Source: Deltaproteobacteria bacterium (lineage in GTDB: Bacteria > Desulfobacterota > Desulfobulbia > Desulfobulbales > SURF-16). Taken from it: a stretch of DNA of 34,826 bases. The stretch covers positions 1 through 34,826 of the forward strand of contig DAOUUW010000010.1 of the NCBI GenBank assembly GCA_030667965.1. The letters are read 5' to 3'. Both the position numbers and the translations under genes were made by a program. How positions within the stretch are numbered: position 1 is the first letter of the stretch; the number at the start of each line of letters is the position of its first letter. Of the stretch, positions 32,477 to 34,826 are shown in pieces. The notes under the pieces were generated by a model. It was not told where the DNA came from. It worked only from the letters and a program-made list of their open reading frames with translations, and ran no database searches.

Positions 32477-33700
32477 TTATGCAAAAAAGCGTGCCGCCGA
32501 CATCTGGCACAAGCCCTTGTCACGCATCTCGGCAATATTATCTTCAAGAACAATTTGCACAAATGGGATATCGCCTAATACTGCACGATTTTTTTTATGA
32601 TGATAATCTATGGAAGAGCAGGAAAGTTTGACCTCTGTCAGCAACCAGGGTTTACCGTCGCGAACAATGAGAAAATCAGTTTCACGTCCATCTCTGTTTC
32701 TGATATAAAAAAGAGAGAAATTGCCGAATCCTGCATCTTCCCAGACGTTTATCCAACTTTTTAATTCCACCGCAACATAATTTTCAAACTGCCTGGACTG
32801 TCCCTTTGCCCGTGTCCAATCATAAAAATAGGCTTTTTTTTCTTTTTTCAGTGAACGGGCAATTTTATCATGATACGGCGGTATCCTGAAAATCAAATAT
32901 CCGAGTTCAAGGGCTGTCAGATAATTGGCTGCAGTAGCGAAACCACAGCCAAGATCACCTGCCAGAGAATTAATAGACAATGGAGATGATACCCTTTCCG
33001 GTAGAAGATGCATAAGAGTCGCCATTTTTTCAAGATTTTTGATCTGCGTTAACTCCCGGATATCTTCCCGAACAAGTGTGTCCATATATGCCGACTGCCA
33101 TCTGGTGTGAAAACGTGCTTTCCCGGCAAGAAGCGGCTCCGGAAATCCACTGAATTGCAATAAGGCTTCCAACTCATCCTTTCTATAGACAGGTGAATCA
33201 AGTTTCTGCCTGATGATGTCAGTTGCATCATCGGGAGGCTCTATCATGGAGATCCCGCAAAACTCTCTAAGAGTAACAGGGTTTAACCGAAAATTAAAAT
33301 AACGCCCCGTCAAGCTGTCGCCACTCCGGCGCATCATGTCCAATCGCGCTGAACCAGTTACAACGAAGGTAACCTCATCTCCGTAGCTATCGAAAAAATC
33401 TTTGAGAATATTTTTCCAGCCAGGATACTTGTGAACTTCATCCATGCATATCCAGCGTCGTCCATCTTCTTGCGGTACAACATTATACATGGTACCCACA
33501 AAAAAATGATTGTCCTTGCCATAGGCATCCCGAACCTTACGATTGTCCCAGTTAAAATAAAGGCTGCTGCTCCGGCAATCACTGAGCAACTTCTTAGCGA
33601 TGGTTGTCTTCCCGGTCTGCCTTGGTCCGGCAATAAATCTCATCTGTCGACCAAAATCAGACGAAAAGGCAATTTTCTCGATATGACGTAGTATATTCAT
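32477..33700 (-). CDS. AAA_14/DUF4143-family ATPase
   Basis: 407 residues. Walker A GPRQTGKTT (25-33), Walker B WICMDE (83-88), sensor VVTGSARLD (113-121), then the family motif GRYFNFRLNPVTLREF. A winged-helix part follows (about 225-275), then a C-terminal restriction-endonuclease-like segment with FYIRNRDGRETDFLIV and LLTEVKLS (Asp343, Glu357, Lys359: a possible PD-(D/E)XK pattern). This family is large and uncharacterised, often found among mobile and toxin-antitoxin genes. Convergent with the nucleotidyltransferase gene; a 46-bp palindrome lies 44 bp upstream of its start. Confidence 0.9.
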   Translation of the reverse strand: MNILRHIEKIAFSSDFGRQMRFIAGPRQTGKTTIAKKLLSDCRSSSLYFNWDNRKVRDAYGKDNHFFVGTMYNVVPQEDGRRWICMDEVHKYPGWKNILKDFFDSYGDEVTFVVTGSARLDMMRRSGDSLTGRYFNFRLNPVTLREFCGISMIEPPDDATDIIRQKLDSPVYRKDELEALLQFSGFPEPLLAGKARFHTRWQSAYMDTLVREDIRELTQIKNLEKMATLMHLLPERVSSPLSINSLAGDLGCGFATAANYLTALELGYLIFRIPPYHDKIARSLKKEKKAYFYDWTRAKGQSRQFENYVAVELKSWINVWEDAGFGNFSLFYIRNRDGRETDFLIVRDGKPWLLTEVKLSCSSIDYHHKKNRAVLGDIPFVQIVLEDNIAEMRDKGLCQMSAARFFA

Positions 33701-33743
33701 GAAAGCATGATGATTGACTCAACGACAAATATCAAGGCAATTC

Positions 33744-33789
33744 TGCATAGTACTTTAAAATTGCCATGGCAATTTTAAAGTACTATGCA
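33744..33789. repeat. 46-bp perfect palindrome
   Basis: Bases 33744-33766 are the exact reverse complement of 33767-33789: 23-bp arms, no spacer, centre TTGCCATGGCAA, outer ends TGCATAGTACTTT/AAAGTACTATGCA. Neither side has a T-run beyond the stem. It lies between the ATPase start (33700, minus) and the higB promoter (33923). The rest of 33790-33922 holds no gene. Confidence 0.95.
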
Positions 33790-33922
33790 ATATCACCATC
33801 ATCTAAAGGAGCCACCACAAACTCCTTTATTTGTATTATTACCTAACCCTGCTCCTTTCTTAGACACGCTGATATCCCAATCAAAAATCTTCGCATAAAA
33901 ACTGCGGCAAGGAAATAGCCGT

Positions 33923-33951
33923 TTGACATTTAACGCAACCCGTTATATCAT
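33923..33951 (+). promoter_or_regulatory. Strong sigma-70 promoter of higBA
   Basis: TTGACA (33923-33928), 17-nt spacer, TATCAT (33946-33951). Transcription should start near 33958, one base before the higB ATG, so the mRNA would be leaderless or nearly so. The AT-rich half-palindrome ATATCATAT over the -10 could be an operator for HigA. Confidence 0.75.
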
Positions 33952-33958
33952 ATTATTT

Positions 33959-34237
33959 ATGATTAAGACCTTCCGCTGCAAGCATACGTGTGCGTTATTC
34001 GAAGGCGAATGCCCCCGCAAATTCAATGATTTCACGACTGTTGCAGAGCGCAAACTGCAGACGCTTGATGACGCCTACGCGTTGGAAGATTTGCGCATGC
34101 CACCCGGTAATCGACTGGAGGCGTTTTATGGAGATCGCAAGGGGCAGTGGAGTATTCGCATCAATAATCAATGGCGCTTGTGTTTCCGTTTTACTGATGG
34201 AAACGCTTTTGATGTCGAAATTGTTGATTCCCATTGA
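33959..34237 (+). CDS. higB: HigB-type toxin (RelE superfamily)
   Basis: 92 residues: MIKTFRCKHTCALFEGE, a helical middle with KLQTLDDAYALEDLRMPPGNRLE, then GQWSIRINNQWRLCFRF and a short end. This is the HigB/PF05015 plasmid-maintenance killer fold: ribosome-dependent mRNA endonuclease with basic residues near the C-terminus. ATG 33959 has no Shine-Dalgarno and almost no leader after its promoter. The frame is open 12 codons upstream, but those overlap the promoter. Followed 12 nt later by higA. Confidence 0.92.
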   Translation: MIKTFRCKHTCALFEGECPRKFNDFTTVAERKLQTLDDAYALEDLRMPPGNRLEAFYGDRKGQWSIRINNQWRLCFRFTDGNAFDVEIVDSH

Positions 34238-34249
34238 GGAGAAGACGAT

Positions 34250-34555
34250 ATGAATCCTACAAATAAAATGCGGCCAATTCATCCCGGAGAGATACTACGT
34301 GAAGAATTTTTGGGGCCACTCAGATTAAGTGCTCATGCGCTGTCTCTTGAGCTTAAAGTGCCGGCTACTCGCATTAATGACATTGTACGTGAACGCCGTT
34401 CCATTACACCCGATACTGCTCTACGGCTGGCCCGTTATTTTGGAACCACACCACAGTTGTGGATGAATCTTCAGAACAGCTATGATCTTAAAATTGCTGC
34501 TCGGGAAGTTGGTGCCAAGATTGACCGAGAGGTTCCTTCTCGACTTGTTGCATAG
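34250..34555 (+). CDS. higA: HigA-type antitoxin (Xre family)
   Basis: 101 residues: RPIHPGEILREEFLGPLRLS, then the helix-turn-helix LELKVPATRINDIVRERRSI and TPDTALRLARYFGTTPQLWMN, the classic HigA/VapI signature. It binds and neutralises HigB and represses the operon. GGAGAAG lies before its ATG, a better ribosome site than higB has, so more antitoxin than toxin should be made. Toxin-first order is typical of higBA. Confidence 0.95.
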   Translation: MNPTNKMRPIHPGEILREEFLGPLRLSAHALSLELKVPATRINDIVRERRSITPDTALRLARYFGTTPQLWMNLQNSYDLKIAAREVGAKIDREVPSRLVA

Positions 34556-34665
34556 AAAGGGTGCTGTCATGCTGTCGTGTTTTGTATAGCTGAACAAATC
34601 CACTGGCGATCAACAAGAAATCCATCCTTCACTTGATTCCGAGCAACAAGGATGGTATTAATTGA

Positions 34666-34776
34666 TTCATTAGACCGATTATTCCTTTTGAAATGATCAC
34701 ACGCGATCAAGCGGAACGCGCCCTGCAAGCAGCAGAAAAAATTTACCAGATTATTAAAGATCGTCTTGATGGCTAG
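34666..34776 (+). pseudogene. HEPN-domain tail (copy 2)
   Basis: From 34684 the frame reads PFEMITRDQAERALQAAEKI and on to RLDG, stopping at TAG 34774-34776. It matches the end of copy 1 with four substitutions in about 28 residues. Upstream similarity ends within a few codons, and TGA is at 34663-34665, so the toxin gene is cut even shorter than copy 1. The region 34556-34665 shows no gene on either strand that I can support. Confidence 0.7.
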
Positions 34777-34826
34777 CAAAGAAGCAAAGAAAATTCTTGA
34801 ATCAAGTCGTCCTCAAATATCCTTGC
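34684..34826 (+). repeat. Direct repeat of the HEPN-MNT junction, copy 2
   Basis: Partner of 32021-32163; similarity continues to the window edge, so the full repeat is longer than can be seen here. Confidence 0.85.
34769..34826 (+). CDS. MNT-type nucleotidyltransferase, copy 2 (partial, runs off window)
   Basis: ATG at 34769 opens MASKEAKKILESSRPQISL, nearly the same as the start of the complete copy at 32106 (two substitutions in 19 residues). The start overlaps the HEPN stop in the same ATGGCTAG arrangement. The active site lies beyond the window edge. Confidence 0.8.
   Translation, partial: MASKEAKKILESSRPQISL

Noticed and set aside
33744-33789. Palindrome as an intrinsic terminator
   Set aside because: No T-run follows either arm, there is no loop, and no gene ends nearby; both neighbours start away from it.
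34567-34779. 70-codon minus-strand open frame at the right end
   Set aside because: It is the reverse shadow of the HEPN tail; an equivalent shadow exists at copy 1 (31907-32125).

Overview
This window is a gene-dense, moderate-GC bacterial chromosome segment. The gene neighbourhoods (rpsF-rpsR-DUF2232-rplI-dnaB-leuS-lptE; serA-DUF1844-ispE-tRNA-Gln-prs-rplY-pth; carD-rluD-Mut7-C; a PilS/PilR-like sigma-54 pair; DHH-type Mn pyrophosphatase; an AmmeMemoRadiSam B protein) fit a Gram-negative of the Desulfobacterota (former Deltaproteobacteria), probably near Desulfobulbales. That placement is inference from gene content and order, not from a database search. LptE with a lipobox shows an outer membrane with LPS. 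No rRNA, CRISPR array, transposase or integrase is visible.

Layout. 1-735: unassigned DNA, then a decayed 6-phosphogluconolactonase remnant beside a small hairpin repeat and a terminator for ppaC. 735-3353: ppaC (-), a Gph-like HAD phosphatase (+), a small AP2-like DNA-binding protein (-), and an AT-rich region with palindromes. 3354-11220 (+): mazG; the ribosomal operon rpsF-rpsR-DUF2232-rplI with a probable S6:S18 leader hairpin and a strong terminator; then dnaB-leuS-lptE. 11299-13242 (-): transketolase. 13336-17787: dusB (+), DUF2905 (-), a 240-bp MITE-like element, then a response regulator and histidine kinase (+). 17851-20257: purM (-), a second MITE-like element, and an unplaced zinc-ribbon protein (+). 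20437-20557: tRNA-His with a perfect terminator. 20622-28564 (-): Mut7-C, rluD, carD, pth, rplY, prs, tRNA-Gln(TTG), ispE, DUF1844, serA, transcribed from the serA side leftward. 28668-28742: double-palindrome repeat in the probable serA leader. 28926-31791: unknown protein (-), cysS and a MEMO1-family protein (+).

From tRNA-Gln(CTG) at 31847 to the end the content changes to a small toxin-antitoxin island. It holds a 5'-truncated HEPN gene joined to a complete MNT-type nucleotidyltransferase, an AAA_14/DUF4143 ATPase, a 46-bp perfect palindrome, a HigB-HigA pair with a near-leaderless promoter, and a second HEPN-tail/nucleotidyltransferase copy that runs off the window. The two HEPN-MNT copies match at about 123 of 143 bases, most differences lying at codon third positions, so they look like related modules that diverged as coding sequence.

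Most of the window is housekeeping: translation (S6, S18, L9, L25, LeuRS, CysRS, Pth, DusB, RluD, three tRNAs), replication (DnaB), nucleotide supply and cleaning (Prs, PurM, MazG, PPase), serine and isoprenoid synthesis, and the pentose phosphate pathway. The best leads are the TA island with its palindrome, two MITE-like repeats with terminal inverted repeats and apparent target duplications, the AP2-like regulator with nearby palindromes, and the ubiquitin-like/Mut7-C protein. I did not find a clearly new multi-gene system.
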